DNA of 64,000 nucleotides from Paracoccus rhizosphaerae. Its GTDB lineage: Bacteria; Pseudomonadota; Alphaproteobacteria; Rhodobacterales; Rhodobacteraceae. The translations under genes were made by a program, and so were the position numbers. The notes beneath the pieces were generated by a model. That model was not told the origin of the DNA. It saw only the letters and a program-made list of their open reading frames with translations, and made no database searches. The DNA is taken from assembly GCF_026162645.1 (NCBI RefSeq), contig NZ_JAOTBE010000006.1:32260-96259 (forward strand). Direction: 5' to 3'. Of this stretch, positions 53,852 to 62,670 are shown piece by piece (position 1 is the stretch's first letter; each line of letters begins with the position of its first letter).

Positions 53852-54472
53852 TCAGGCGCGACCGGCCGCGCCCGACAGGAGCGACGGCTCAATGCCCTGA
53901 GCGTGCAGGGCGCGCTGCCACTTGTCGTCATGCATCTCGTCAAAGATCAGGCCGTCCTCGCCCTCTCCGATCAGCCAACCGTTGGCCAGCATCTCGCCCT
54001 CGAGCTGACCGGGCCCCCAACCCGCATAGCCGAGCGCTAGGACTGCGGGTTCCGGGCCCCGGCCGTGTGCCAGTTCCTCGAGGATGTCGCGCGTGGTCGT
54101 CATGGCCAACGCCTGACCGATGCGCATCCGGCCCTCGGGGTCGCGGCCATGTTCGGCCACCTTGTGCAGAACGAAGCCGCGACCGGGTTCGACCGGGCCG
54201 CCGAAGCGCACCTCGATCCGGCGCGAGCTGTCGTCAGCTTCGATGCCCAGCTGCTCCAGCAGGTCGCCGAAGCCGATCTCGGGTAGCGGACGGTTCAGCA
54301 CGAGGCCCATGGCGCCTTCGTCGGAATGCGCGCAGACAAGGATGACCGACCTGTCGAAGCGCGGATCGCTCATCCCCGGCATGGCGATCAGGATCTTGCC
54401 GGTGAGGTTCCGGTGCTGCATCTCGGTCACGGCCGGACGTTCGCCGGAGGGGGTGGAGGGGGTCTTGCTCAT
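53852..54472 (-). CDS. YqgE/AlgH family protein
   Basis: The 206-residue protein has LTGKILIAMPGMSDPRFDRSVILVCAHSDEGAMGLVLNRPLPE, RFGGPVEPGRGFVLHK and LALGYAGWGPGQLEGEMLANGWL, the characteristic blocks of the family. Function is unknown; in Pseudomonas the AlgH name came from alginate regulation. Strong AAAAGGAGAGCAG ribosome-binding sequence precedes the ATG. It is divergent from the DsbD-like gene by about 105 bases. Confidence 0.93.
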   Translation of the reverse strand: MSKTPSTPSGERPAVTEMQHRNLTGKILIAMPGMSDPRFDRSVILVCAHSDEGAMGLVLNRPLPEIGFGDLLEQLGIEADDSSRRIEVRFGGPVEPGRGFVLHKVAEHGRDPEGRMRIGQALAMTTTRDILEELAHGRGPEPAVLALGYAGWGPGQLEGEMLANGWLIGEGEDGLIFDEMHDDKWQRALHAQGIEPSLLSGAAGRA

Positions 54473-54577
54473 CTGCTCTCCTTTTCAGTCATAGATCGGG
54501 ACTGGCGCAGGACGATGCAAGGCTTGCGCGGATTTGTGACTTCCGCCGTCGGGCTGCCAGCGGGTAATGCATGAGGC

Positions 54578-55393
54578 ATGACCGGATTCGCAAAGCTTGT
54601 CCCCGCCCTGATCCTGTGCCTGGCCGGCTGGCCGGCCGCAGGCCAGATGCTGTCCACGGCCCCCGGCGACAACCTGCCGCCGGGGCTGCGGTCGGCGCGC
54701 CTGCTGCCGGGATGGGTCGACGATGCGGGAAACCGCCTCACTGCGCTGGAGCTGGAACTGGAGTCCGGCTGGAAGACCTATTGGCGCAGCCCCGGCGACA
54801 CCGGCCTGCCGCCGCAATTCGACTGGCAAGGATCGGGGAACCTTGCGGACGTGACGCTTCATTGGCCGGCGCCGCAGCCGATCCGGTCTGGCGACGCGCT
54901 TGAGATGGGATACCACGGCCGGCTGGTCCTGCCGGTTACCGCCCGCCCGCTGGTGGCCGGAGAGCCGGTCGACCTTCGCGTGCAGGTCGAGCTGGGTCTT
55001 TGTCGTGACATCTGCGTTCCGGGCCACCTGGACCTGACCGCCGCGGATGCCGGCACGGCGCCGGATGCGGTCATCGCCGAGGCCATGGCCGCGGAACCGC
55101 AGCGGCTGGAGCTGCGCCCCGGCTGCGACGTGACCCGGATCGACGACGGGCTGCGCCTTGCCGTGGACCTGCCGCGGCCAGAGGTGGACCTTGCCGCGGT
55201 CGAGCTGGCAGACCGGCCCGACGTCTGGGTTTCGGGCGCCGAGATCCTGCCGAGGAACGACGGCCCCCAGGCCGTGGTCGAGATGGTCGGGCCGACGGGG
55301 CAGCCCTTTGACCTGGATCCGGACCACGTCCGCCTGACGCTGGTCACGCCCGGCGGCGCCTTCGAAACTTTGGGCTGCGCCCCCCGGGGCTAG
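54578..55393 (+). CDS. Periplasmic DsbD-alpha-like thiol domain protein
   Basis: The 271-residue protein has a signal peptide (about 22 residues ending AAGQ) and a beta-rich domain with ELESGWKTYWRSPGDTGLPPQFDW, then LGLCRDICVPGHLDLTAAD, which carries the cysteine pair of the DsbD N-terminal domain. This family lacks the membrane and thioredoxin domains of full DsbD, so it may take electrons from a separate CcdA/DsbD-like protein. The window has no such partner. The TAG stop lies within a GC palindrome. Confidence 0.88.
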   Translation: MTGFAKLVPALILCLAGWPAAGQMLSTAPGDNLPPGLRSARLLPGWVDDAGNRLTALELELESGWKTYWRSPGDTGLPPQFDWQGSGNLADVTLHWPAPQPIRSGDALEMGYHGRLVLPVTARPLVAGEPVDLRVQVELGLCRDICVPGHLDLTAADAGTAPDAVIAEAMAAEPQRLELRPGCDVTRIDDGLRLAVDLPRPEVDLAAVELADRPDVWVSGAEILPRNDGPQAVVEMVGPTGQPFDLDPDHVRLTLVTPGGAFETLGCAPRG

Positions 55394-55695
55394 CCCCCGG
55401 CCCCGGCGTCTGGGGGTCGCTTTGGTTCAGATGTCCGACAATCTCCTCACGTTTCGTGGCCGTCGCGGTTCAGCGACCTTGATCGCAGGACGTGGATCTT
55501 CCGGAAGCCCATTTACCCTCTGGAGCTGGCGCGAGGCTGAGGCGGTCTTGATCCGCAGCCCGGTGGCTTGAACGGAGGCTCCGGTTTAGCCGCCAGATTG
55601 TCGGCGCGATATAAGCCGCGCACGCATCGTCATCGCGACACCAACGGCACACAAGATCAAAGCCGATCAAGCATCCCCCGGCCTCACAACCCCGA
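55394..55695. other. Intergenic region between DsbD-like gene and RND pump
   Basis: About 300 bases with no well-supported gene. A minus-strand frame of 83 codons (55470-55721, Cys-rich at its start) overlaps the end of the pump gene and has no clear ribosome-binding site. It is a weak candidate only. The convergent stops of two long genes flank the region. Confidence 0.5.
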
Positions 55696-58600
55696 TCACA
55701 GTCGCGAATCATCACGGGCATGAGCGCCTCGGCGCAGGGCCGCCGTCATGGTGGCCGCCGTGATCAGCACCAGAAGGCCCAGATAGGCCAGCAGGGCCGC
55801 CGGGACGGACCCCGCGACCGGCCACCAGGATGGCAGCGCCAGGCCGAGCGCTGGCAGGATCGTCACTGGCCCCAGCGCCAGCACCAGCCCCAGGACGGCG
55901 GCCAAGCTGGCCGTGCGGAGCGGAGCTTGCAGTGGACCTGCCGCAAGACCGCGGCGGAACGCCTGCATTGCGCGGGCCAGGTCCGACCCGACCGCCAGAA
56001 CGGCCGGCACGACCAGCAGCACCAGCACCATCCCGAAGCCCAGACCATAGGCCAGCGTCACCACCGTCGGCTTGAGAAACAGCGCCTGCGACGAGCGTTC
56101 ATAGAGCAGCGGCGCAAGACCCAGGACCGTCGTCGCCGTCGTCAGCAGCACCGGGCGCAGCCGGTCGGCCACCGCATCGACGATGGCGGGGCGCAGGCCC
56201 CGGTCGCGGGCATAGTCGTCGATGGTCGAGATCAGGACAATGGAGTCGTTGATGATGATGCCCGACATGCCGATCAGCCCGACGATGGAGAACATGCTCA
56301 ACGGCAGTTGCCAGGCGGCATGGCCCCAGACCGCGCCGATCAGGCCGAAGGGGATCACCGACATCACCACCATGGGCCGTGTCCAGCTGGCGAAGATCCA
56401 GGCCAGCACCATGTAGATCCCCAGCATGGCGATGCCGAAGCCGGTCAGCGCCTCGCCCAGGAACTCTCGCTCCTGCTCGGCCAGGCCGGTCACGGTATAG
56501 GCGATGCCGAACTCGGCCGCGATGGCGGGCATCATGATGGTCTGCAGCTGTTGGGTGATCCGCGCCGCCCGCGCCGGATCGTCGCCCGAGATGTCGCCGG
56601 TGACCAGGATCATCCGCTCGCCGTTCTCGCGGCGGATGACGGAAAAGCCCGCCTCGCTGCGGGCGGTGACGATGTCGCCCAAGGGAACCCACTGTCCCGC
56701 CGGGCTGCGCATCAGCATGGTGTCCAGGAAATCGCCCCGGCGGTCCTCCTCGGTCAGCTCGACAGTGATCGCGCCGGTGCGGATGCCGACGGGGAAGGTC
56801 GCGGCCTCGATCCCGCCCAGGCGCTGGCGCAGGTCGCGGGCCAGCGCCTCGGTCGTGAAGCCCAGGGCCTCGCCCTGCGGCGTCAGCTGCAGCGCCAGCT
56901 CCTCCTTGTCGTAGTCCATGCTGTCTTCCAGCGCCGACACCTCGGGGAAGGTCGCCAGCCGCACCTTCAGCGCCTCGGCTGCGGCCTTCAGCCCGGCCGC
57001 CTCGGCGCCGGTCATCCGGACCGAGATCGCATCGCCCCCCGGCCCCGACCTGAAGCCGCGGAAGCTGATCGTCTCCAGCTGCGGGTCCTGCGGCATCGCG
57101 TCCTGAAGCGCGCCCACGAACTCGAAGCTGGAATAGGGGCGCAGGTCGGGGTCGATCAGCTCGATCTGGACAGCGCCCAGAAGGTCGCCATCCTTCGTCT
57201 CGGCCCCCGGCAGCGGGCGGCCCGAGTTGCCGCCGATCTGGGTCATCGCATGGGTGATGGGGTTCGTGCCGTATTCGTCGGCGTAATCCTGTGCCACCCG
57301 ATCCACGGCATCCTGCACCAGCCCCATGACCCGCAGCGTGTCGTCGCGCGTGGCGCCCGGCAGCATCGCGAAGTTGCCAGACACGCTTCCCTGTTCCGGC
57401 GCGTCGAAGAACCGCCACGGCACCTTGCCGGTCATCAGCGTCGCCACCGACCAGGACAGGCCCACCAGGACCAGCGCCAGCACCGGATAGCGCGCCAGCA
57501 GGACCAGCCGCGTCAGCGGGCGGACCACGCGCGCGACGAAGGCGTCCAGCCCCCGGTTCATCAGCATCGACGGGCGGTCGTACCAGCGGTCCCGCGCGCT
57601 GTGGGCCAGGGCATGCGCCATGTGGTTCGGCAGCACCAGGAAGCATTCCACAAGCGATGCGACCAGCACCAGGATCACCGTCAGCGGGATGTCGGCGACA
57701 AGATGCCCGAACTGCCCGCTGATCAGCACCAGCCCCGCAAAGGCGATGATCGTCGTCAGGGTCGATGACACGACCGGCGCCGCCATGCGCCTTGCCGCAC
57801 GTTCGGCGGCGACCTGCGGCGGCTCGCCCAGCTTGCGGGCGCGATAATCGGCGTGTTCGCCCACCACGATCGCGTCGTCGACAATGATCCCCAGTGTCAG
57901 GATCAGCGCGAACAGAGAGATCATGTTGATCGTCATGCCCGCCGCATACATCAGCGCCACCGCACCCAGCAGGGCCGCCGGGATGCCCGCCGCGACCCAG
58001 ATCGCCGTGCGGGCGTTCAGGAACAGGAACAGCAGTCCCAGCACCAGCGCCAGCCCCAGAAGCGCGTTGTCCAAGAGCAGCGCCAGACGGGCCGAAATCA
58101 ACTCGGCCCGCGCGCGGACCAGATCGACCGTCACGCCCTCGGGCAGGGTCGGCGCCAGCTCCGCGACGGCGGCCTCGACCTCGGCCTGCATGCCAATCGC
58201 ATCGCCCGAGGCGCTGCGCTGGACCGACAGCGTCACCGCCGGCTGGCCGTCGACGAAATAGGCGACGTTGCGGTCGATGCCGACGCCGGTGACGCGCGCC
58301 ACGTCGCCCACCGTCAGCTGCGTGCCGTCGGGCAGCGCGGTCAGCACCAGGGCCGCCACATCGGCGGGGCTACGGGTCTCGGCGCCCGTGCGCACCCGCG
58401 ACGTCCCCGATGCGACGTCGCCTGCGGGCGTCGGCGCGGCGGCGGCGGCGATTGTGGCGGCGACCTGCTCCATCGTCAGGTCGTGGCGCACAAGGTCGGC
58501 CATGCTCAGCTCGACCAGCGTCTCGGGGGCTGACAGGCCGGTGACGGTCAGCCGCGTCACCCCGCGCGCATAAAGGCGGCTCGTCAGGTCGTCTGCGATG

Positions 58601-59067
58601 CGGCCCAGCTGGTCCAGCCCGAGCGGCCCCGAGATGACGACGTCCGCCACTTGGTCGCGCCAGGCGCGGCGCGTGACCTCGGGATCCTCGGCGCCTTCCG
58701 GCAGGTCGCCTGCCGCGGCGATGGCGGTTTCCACCTCGGTCGTGGCGCGGGACATGTCCCAGCCGGGCTCGAATTCCAGCCGCACACGGGCCGAACCTTG
58801 GCTGGCCTGGCTGTCCGTCTCGGAGACGCCCTCAACCGCCATCAGCGCGGGTTCGAGAACGCCGATGACGGATCGGTCCACATCCTCGGCCCCCGCCCCG
58901 TCCCAGCGGACAGTGACGTCGATCTGCTGGACGACCGTGTCGGGGAAGAACTGCGCCCGCAGGCGTGGTGCCGCGTAAAGGCCCGCGACGACCATGACCA
59001 CCAGAAGCAGGTTGGCCAGTGTCGCGTGGCGGACGAAAAGGCTCAGGACGCCCCGACGCTCAGCCAC
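55696..59067 (-). CDS. RND-family efflux pump inner-membrane subunit
   Basis: This 1123-residue AcrB-like pump exports hydrophobic compounds using proton motive force. It has TM1 at about 13-30, PAVTLSVQRSASGDAIG near 290, LTLGIIVDDAIVVGEHADY in TM4 with the proton-relay Asp pair, and GIIINDSIVLISTIDDY in the second half. The protein extends some 80 residues past TM12 with two or three extra hydrophobic segments. The start is GTG at 59067 (MAERRGVLSLFVRHATL), which overlaps the adaptor stop; the longer frame upstream is the adaptor region read in another frame. No outer-membrane channel gene is nearby. Confidence 0.92.
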   Translation of the reverse strand: MAERRGVLSLFVRHATLANLLLVVMVVAGLYAAPRLRAQFFPDTVVQQIDVTVRWDGAGAEDVDRSVIGVLEPALMAVEGVSETDSQASQGSARVRLEFEPGWDMSRATTEVETAIAAAGDLPEGAEDPEVTRRAWRDQVADVVISGPLGLDQLGRIADDLTSRLYARGVTRLTVTGLSAPETLVELSMADLVRHDLTMEQVAATIAAAAAPTPAGDVASGTSRVRTGAETRSPADVAALVLTALPDGTQLTVGDVARVTGVGIDRNVAYFVDGQPAVTLSVQRSASGDAIGMQAEVEAAVAELAPTLPEGVTVDLVRARAELISARLALLLDNALLGLALVLGLLFLFLNARTAIWVAAGIPAALLGAVALMYAAGMTINMISLFALILTLGIIVDDAIVVGEHADYRARKLGEPPQVAAERAARRMAAPVVSSTLTTIIAFAGLVLISGQFGHLVADIPLTVILVLVASLVECFLVLPNHMAHALAHSARDRWYDRPSMLMNRGLDAFVARVVRPLTRLVLLARYPVLALVLVGLSWSVATLMTGKVPWRFFDAPEQGSVSGNFAMLPGATRDDTLRVMGLVQDAVDRVAQDYADEYGTNPITHAMTQIGGNSGRPLPGAETKDGDLLGAVQIELIDPDLRPYSSFEFVGALQDAMPQDPQLETISFRGFRSGPGGDAISVRMTGAEAAGLKAAAEALKVRLATFPEVSALEDSMDYDKEELALQLTPQGEALGFTTEALARDLRQRLGGIEAATFPVGIRTGAITVELTEEDRRGDFLDTMLMRSPAGQWVPLGDIVTARSEAGFSVIRRENGERMILVTGDISGDDPARAARITQQLQTIMMPAIAAEFGIAYTVTGLAEQEREFLGEALTGFGIAMLGIYMVLAWIFASWTRPMVVMSVIPFGLIGAVWGHAAWQLPLSMFSIVGLIGMSGIIINDSIVLISTIDDYARDRGLRPAIVDAVADRLRPVLLTTATTVLGLAPLLYERSSQALFLKPTVVTLAYGLGFGMVLVLLVVPAVLAVGSDLARAMQAFRRGLAAGPLQAPLRTASLAAVLGLVLALGPVTILPALGLALPSWWPVAGSVPAALLAYLGLLVLITAATMTAALRRGAHARDDSRL

Positions 59068-60427
59068 GGCCGGACCCGCTACGCTGGACCTGCCGCTCGG
59101 TCGCGGTGCCCGTCCGGCCTCTGTCCGAGGCGTCGCGGACAAGGATGCCGGTACCCAACTGCGGCGCACGTTCGGCCACGATGCGCGCACCGGCAAGATC
59201 GGCGGGAACCGCAATGACGACGTCGTCGCCCTGCCGGCGAAGAACCTCGACCGCGACCGCCGTCAGCCGGTCATCGGCACCGGCCACCAGCACCGTGCCG
59301 TCGGCACCCAGGGCCGCGGCAGGGATCTGCGCCGCACCGGCCACGGGGGGTTCGGCGATGCTGACGCGGACGAAGTCGCCGGGGCGCAGCGCTGCGCCGC
59401 CATCGGTGATGCGCGCGAAGACGATCCGGCCCGCCGATCCGTCAGCGACCGAAACCGCTGCCCGGTCAAGTCGCGCCGTGGCCGTCAGCTGGCCAGCGCT
59501 GCCTTCCAGCGCGATGGTGACGTCGTGATCGCCAAGGTTGCCCAGGGGGTCCAGAAGCCGGGTGAACTGGTCCAGCGACAGCGGGATCCGCACCTCGAGC
59601 GCGTCGGGGTCGATGATCGTCGCCAGCTGTTCGTTCAGCGTCACCAGCCCGCCCTCGACCACGGCGACGTTCGTCACGCGGCCGTCGAAGCCTGCGCGGA
59701 TCTCGGTGTCGGCCAGATCGCGGCGCGCCTCGGTCAGGGCGATCTCGGCCCGGCGCAGCGCATTCTCGGCGGCGGTGACCGCGCTTTCCGCATCGGCCAG
59801 CGCCGCGCGACGAGAAATCACCCCCTGCTGCGCGGTCGAGGACGCCAGCAAGGCCGCCTCCCGGTCGAGGCTGGTGCCCAAACCGCGTTCCGACAGCTGG
59901 TCCTGGCGCGCGACGGCGGCCTCTCTCAACTCGGCCTGGCGCTCGGCGGCGGCCAGATCCTCGGCCGCGATGTCGACCCGCCGCCGCGTGTCGGCCAGCG
60001 TTCCCTGCGCGTCGTCGCGTTCCGCCTGGCGGCTGGCCAGCGCCGCCTGAGCGGCCGAGGGGTCGATCCGCGCCAGGATCTGGCCGGCACCTACTGTCCC
60101 GCCCTCTTGCAGGTCCGGGTGCAGATAGACCAGCCGCCCTGACGCCCCCGCCCGCAGCTGAAGTTCGCGCCGCGACACGACCTGGCCATAGACCTGCATC
60201 CGCGGCGTCAGCGTGACCGGCACCAGCGTCAGAAGCCGCGCGGCATAGGCCTGTTCGACCGGCGGGCGGGCCGGCCCCGCATCGCCGCCGCGCACCTCCA
60301 TCGCCTGCCACAGCTGGAACCCCGCCAGAAACAGCAAGGCCAGCGTCAGGAATGTCAGGAACAGCCCCAGAAGGCTGCGGGTCAGGAAACGCATGGGTCG
60401 ATGTCCATCTGCCTTGGCGGTCCGCAT
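59060..60427 (-). CDS. RND periplasmic adaptor subunit (membrane fusion protein)
   Basis: The 455-residue protein has one N-terminal membrane helix, a lipoyl-like half (ELQLRAGASGRLVYLHPDLQEGGTVGAGQILARID), a long coiled coil (about 145-245, alanine/arginine-rich), and the second lipoyl half (IRAGFDGRVTNVAVVEGGLVTLNEQLA) followed by beta-barrel and membrane-proximal domains. It links the pump to an outer-membrane channel. The start is 60427 or MRFLTRSLLG at 60394; neither has a strong ribosome-binding site. Its stop overlaps the pump start by eight bases. Confidence 0.9.
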   Translation of the reverse strand: MRTAKADGHRPMRFLTRSLLGLFLTFLTLALLFLAGFQLWQAMEVRGGDAGPARPPVEQAYAARLLTLVPVTLTPRMQVYGQVVSRRELQLRAGASGRLVYLHPDLQEGGTVGAGQILARIDPSAAQAALASRQAERDDAQGTLADTRRRVDIAAEDLAAAERQAELREAAVARQDQLSERGLGTSLDREAALLASSTAQQGVISRRAALADAESAVTAAENALRRAEIALTEARRDLADTEIRAGFDGRVTNVAVVEGGLVTLNEQLATIIDPDALEVRIPLSLDQFTRLLDPLGNLGDHDVTIALEGSAGQLTATARLDRAAVSVADGSAGRIVFARITDGGAALRPGDFVRVSIAEPPVAGAAQIPAAALGADGTVLVAGADDRLTAVAVEVLRRQGDDVVIAVPADLAGARIVAERAPQLGTGILVRDASDRGRTGTATERQVQRSGSGRG

Positions 60428-60452
60428 CTAGGGCATCATGCGGGAACGAAGC

Positions 60453-61262
60453 CTAAACGGATAGAGAATCGAGCCGTTCCGCAAGGGACAGAAGGTCGCC
60501 CCACGCCTCGCGCTTGGCGGCAGGGTTGCGCAGCAGGTAGGCCGGGTGCGCCATTGGCAGCGCCGGACGCCCGAACGCCTGCACCCACTGGCCGCGAAGC
60601 CGCAGGATCCCGCGCTTTTCCAGCGCCGCCTGACACGGAATGTTGCCCATCAGCACGATCAGGTCGGGCGCGGCCAGTTCGATATGGCGGCGCAGGAACG
60701 GCAGGCTCACGGCAATTTCATCGGGGCTGGGGTCGCGATTGCCGGGCGGACGCCATGTCAGGACGTTCACGATATAGATTGCGCGTTCCGCATCGACCGC
60801 GTCGCGCGCCAGCCCGATCGCCGCGAACATGCGGTCCAGAAGCTGACCTGCACGGCCCACGAACGGGCGGCCCTGGCGGTCCTCCTCGTCGCCCGGCGCC
60901 TCGCCCAGGATCAGGACGCGGGCCTTGGGGTTGCCGTCCGCAAAGCAAAAGTTGCGCGCGCCCTTCTTCAGCTCGATCCCGTCGAAAGCTTCCTGGGCAG
61001 CGGCCAGCGCATCGAGGCTTCCCGCCGATCGCGCCAGCGCCTCGGCCTCGGCCACGCGGGGGGCCAGATCGTCGCCGCCGGACAGTTTGAGCACGGGCGG
61101 GGGCGGGGCGGCCGTGGGGGCGTTGCGCGCCGGCAGGTCGAAACGATCGACGGGGGCGTCCATGACGGGCACATCCACGCCCATCTCCAGCTGCCAGTCC
61201 AGCAGCGCCAGCGCCGTCTCGGCGTCCAGATCGAATCCCTGATAGGTCGCGTCGTCCATCAC
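60453..61262 (-). CDS. Uracil-DNA glycosylase superfamily protein, family-4-like with unusual cysteines
   Basis: The 269-residue protein has motif A GEAPGDEEDRQGRPFVGRAGQLLD (residues 120-143), NVLTWRPPGNRDPSPDE, and motif B HPAYLLRNP near 239, typical of family 4 uracil-DNA glycosylases that remove uracil from DNA. Family 4 usually has four cysteines for an iron-sulfur cluster; here only Cys106 and Cys210 are at expected places and Ile96 occupies the FDG-C position. The N-terminal 90 residues form a variable acidic/alanine-rich extension. It sits 27 bases after the response-regulator gene and 25 before the adaptor gene. Confidence 0.85.
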   Translation of the reverse strand: MMDDATYQGFDLDAETALALLDWQLEMGVDVPVMDAPVDRFDLPARNAPTAAPPPPVLKLSGGDDLAPRVAEAEALARSAGSLDALAAAQEAFDGIELKKGARNFCFADGNPKARVLILGEAPGDEEDRQGRPFVGRAGQLLDRMFAAIGLARDAVDAERAIYIVNVLTWRPPGNRDPSPDEIAVSLPFLRRHIELAAPDLIVLMGNIPCQAALEKRGILRLRGQWVQAFGRPALPMAHPAYLLRNPAAKREAWGDLLSLAERLDSLSV

Positions 61263-61289
61263 CGGCGCAAGCTAGGCCCCGGCGCGTCC

Positions 61290-61991
61290 CTAGTCCACCA
61301 CCAGCATATAGCCGGTGCCCCTGACCGTCTGCAGGAATCGCGGCTCTCGGGGGTCGGGCTCGATCTTGCGGCGCAGGCGGGTGATCTGGACGTCAATGGC
61401 GCGTTCGCTGTTGTCCTCGTCGGGGCTGCCGCGCCCCAGGTCGTCGATCAGGTCGGACCGGCTGACCGGCTGGCCCCGGCTGGCCGCCAGCCGCCGCAGC
61501 AGCGCCGATTCGGTACCCGTCAGCCGCAGCGGTGTGTCGCCCGACCACAGCTCTCCCTTGTCGGTATCATAACGCAGCGCACCCAGCGTCAGGAACTTGG
61601 GCTGCGCGATCTCGACCGCCGGGACGCGGCGCAGGATGGCGGCGATGCGCAGCAGCAGCTCCCGCGGCTCGAAGGGCTTGGGCAGATAGTCGTCGGCGCC
61701 GCTTTCCAACCCGCTGATGCGGTCCTCGGTCTCGCCCTTGGCGGTCAAGAGCAGGATCGGCGTGTCGATGCGGGTGCGCAGGTCGCGCGTCAGCGCCAAG
61801 CCGTCCTCCCCGGGCATCATCACGTCCAGGACGATCAGGTCGAACTCCAGCCCCGCCAGCAGCCGCCGCGCCTGCGCCGCATCGCGCGCCATGCTGACCA
61901 TATAGCCGTTCTTGCGCAGGAACCGGCCCAACAGCGCGCGGATGCGTTCGTCGTCGTCGACGATCAGCAGGTGGCAGTCGGGTGCGGTCAT
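61290..61991 (-). CDS. petR: OmpR-family response regulator, PetR-like
   Basis: The 233-residue protein has a receiver domain (Asp12-14 acidic cluster, phosphoacceptor Asp56 in LIVLDVMMPGEDG, Lys in PKPFEPRELLLRI) and a winged-helix DNA-binding domain ending ITRLRRKIEPDPREPRFLQTVRGTGYMLV. The pairing with a MarR-type gene seven bases upstream is the petPR arrangement described in Rhodobacter capsulatus, which is required for cytochrome synthesis. The name rests on that context and family resemblance. No sensor kinase gene is adjacent. Confidence 0.8.
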   Translation of the reverse strand: MTAPDCHLLIVDDDERIRALLGRFLRKNGYMVSMARDAAQARRLLAGLEFDLIVLDVMMPGEDGLALTRDLRTRIDTPILLLTAKGETEDRISGLESGADDYLPKPFEPRELLLRIAAILRRVPAVEIAQPKFLTLGALRYDTDKGELWSGDTPLRLTGTESALLRRLAASRGQPVSRSDLIDDLGRGSPDEDNSERAIDVQITRLRRKIEPDPREPRFLQTVRGTGYMLVVD

Positions 61992-61998
61992 GGGGGCC

Positions 61999-62517
61999 TC
62001 AGCGGTCGTCGGGAAGATCCTTCAGCGCCTGATACTGCGCCCGCGTCTCCGGGTCCATCATCGCTTCCAGCACCTGACGGAAGCCCGCCACCGCCTGCGG
62101 CCCGGCCCGTCGATAGGCCGCGCGCATCCGCGCCCGCTGCGCCTCTGACAGGCGGCGTTCCAGCGCGGTGCCGGTGGCGGTCAGGTGCAGCTGGCGTTCC
62201 CGCCGGTCGCGGCGGCCGATGCGGCTGTCGACCAGCCCGTCCTCGATCAGCGTGCGCAGCACGCGGTTCAGCGACTGCTTGGTCACTCCCAGCACCGCCA
62301 GAAGCGAGGTGACCGTCAGCCCCGGGTCGCGGTTGATGAAGTGCAGCGCCCGGTGATGCGCGCGGCCATAGTCCAGGTCGGCCAGGATCGCGTCGGGGTC
62401 GGCCGTGAAAGCGCGATAGGCGAAGAACATCGCTTCGATCCCACGACGCAGCTGGTCGTCGGTCAGGAACAGCAGATCCTCGCCCACCATCGCCTGAAGC
62501 CGCGCCTTGTCCTGCAT
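61999..62517 (-). CDS. petP: MarR-family regulator, PetP-like
   Basis: This 172-residue winged-helix protein contains DYGRAHHRALHFINRDPGLTVTSLLAVLGVTKQSLNRVLRTLIEDGLVDSRIGRRDRRERQLHLT, the MarR DNA-binding domain with wing, flanked by dimerisation helices. It directly precedes the PetR-like gene. In Rhodobacter capsulatus PetP and PetR act together; equivalence here is inference. A candidate promoter lies about 50-75 bases upstream. Confidence 0.8.
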   Translation of the reverse strand: MQDKARLQAMVGEDLLFLTDDQLRRGIEAMFFAYRAFTADPDAILADLDYGRAHHRALHFINRDPGLTVTSLLAVLGVTKQSLNRVLRTLIEDGLVDSRIGRRDRRERQLHLTATGTALERRLSEAQRARMRAAYRRAGPQAVAGFRQVLEAMMDPETRAQYQALKDLPDDR

Positions 62518-62563
62518 GCCGTCCCCGCTTTCCTGTGCCGCCCGATACGGCAGCCTTGTTGAC

Positions 62564-62591
62564 TTTCTAAGCCGTGATTGCTAGCCGTCAA
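62564..62591 (-). promoter_or_regulatory. Candidate promoter of the petP run
   Basis: On the minus strand TTGACG (62586-62591) and TAGAAA (62564-62569) are separated by 16 bases. The -35 box matches five of six consensus positions, the -10 box four. The -10 box lies 47 bases before the petP start. Confidence 0.4.
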
Positions 62592-62670
62592 GCATCTTGC
62601 GTAACAAACATGCCAAATCCGCCCTGACAGACGCAAGAATCGCAAATACGGGCGGCGGATGGAGACACAC

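Noticed and set aside
55470..55721. 83-codon Cys-rich minus-strand frame overlapping the pump stop
   Set aside because: It overlaps a real gene, lacks a ribosome-binding site and has no recognised family.
55720..57768. 682-codon plus-strand open frame antisense to the RND pump
   Set aside because: Gln-, His- and Arg-rich shadow of a strongly conserved pump gene.
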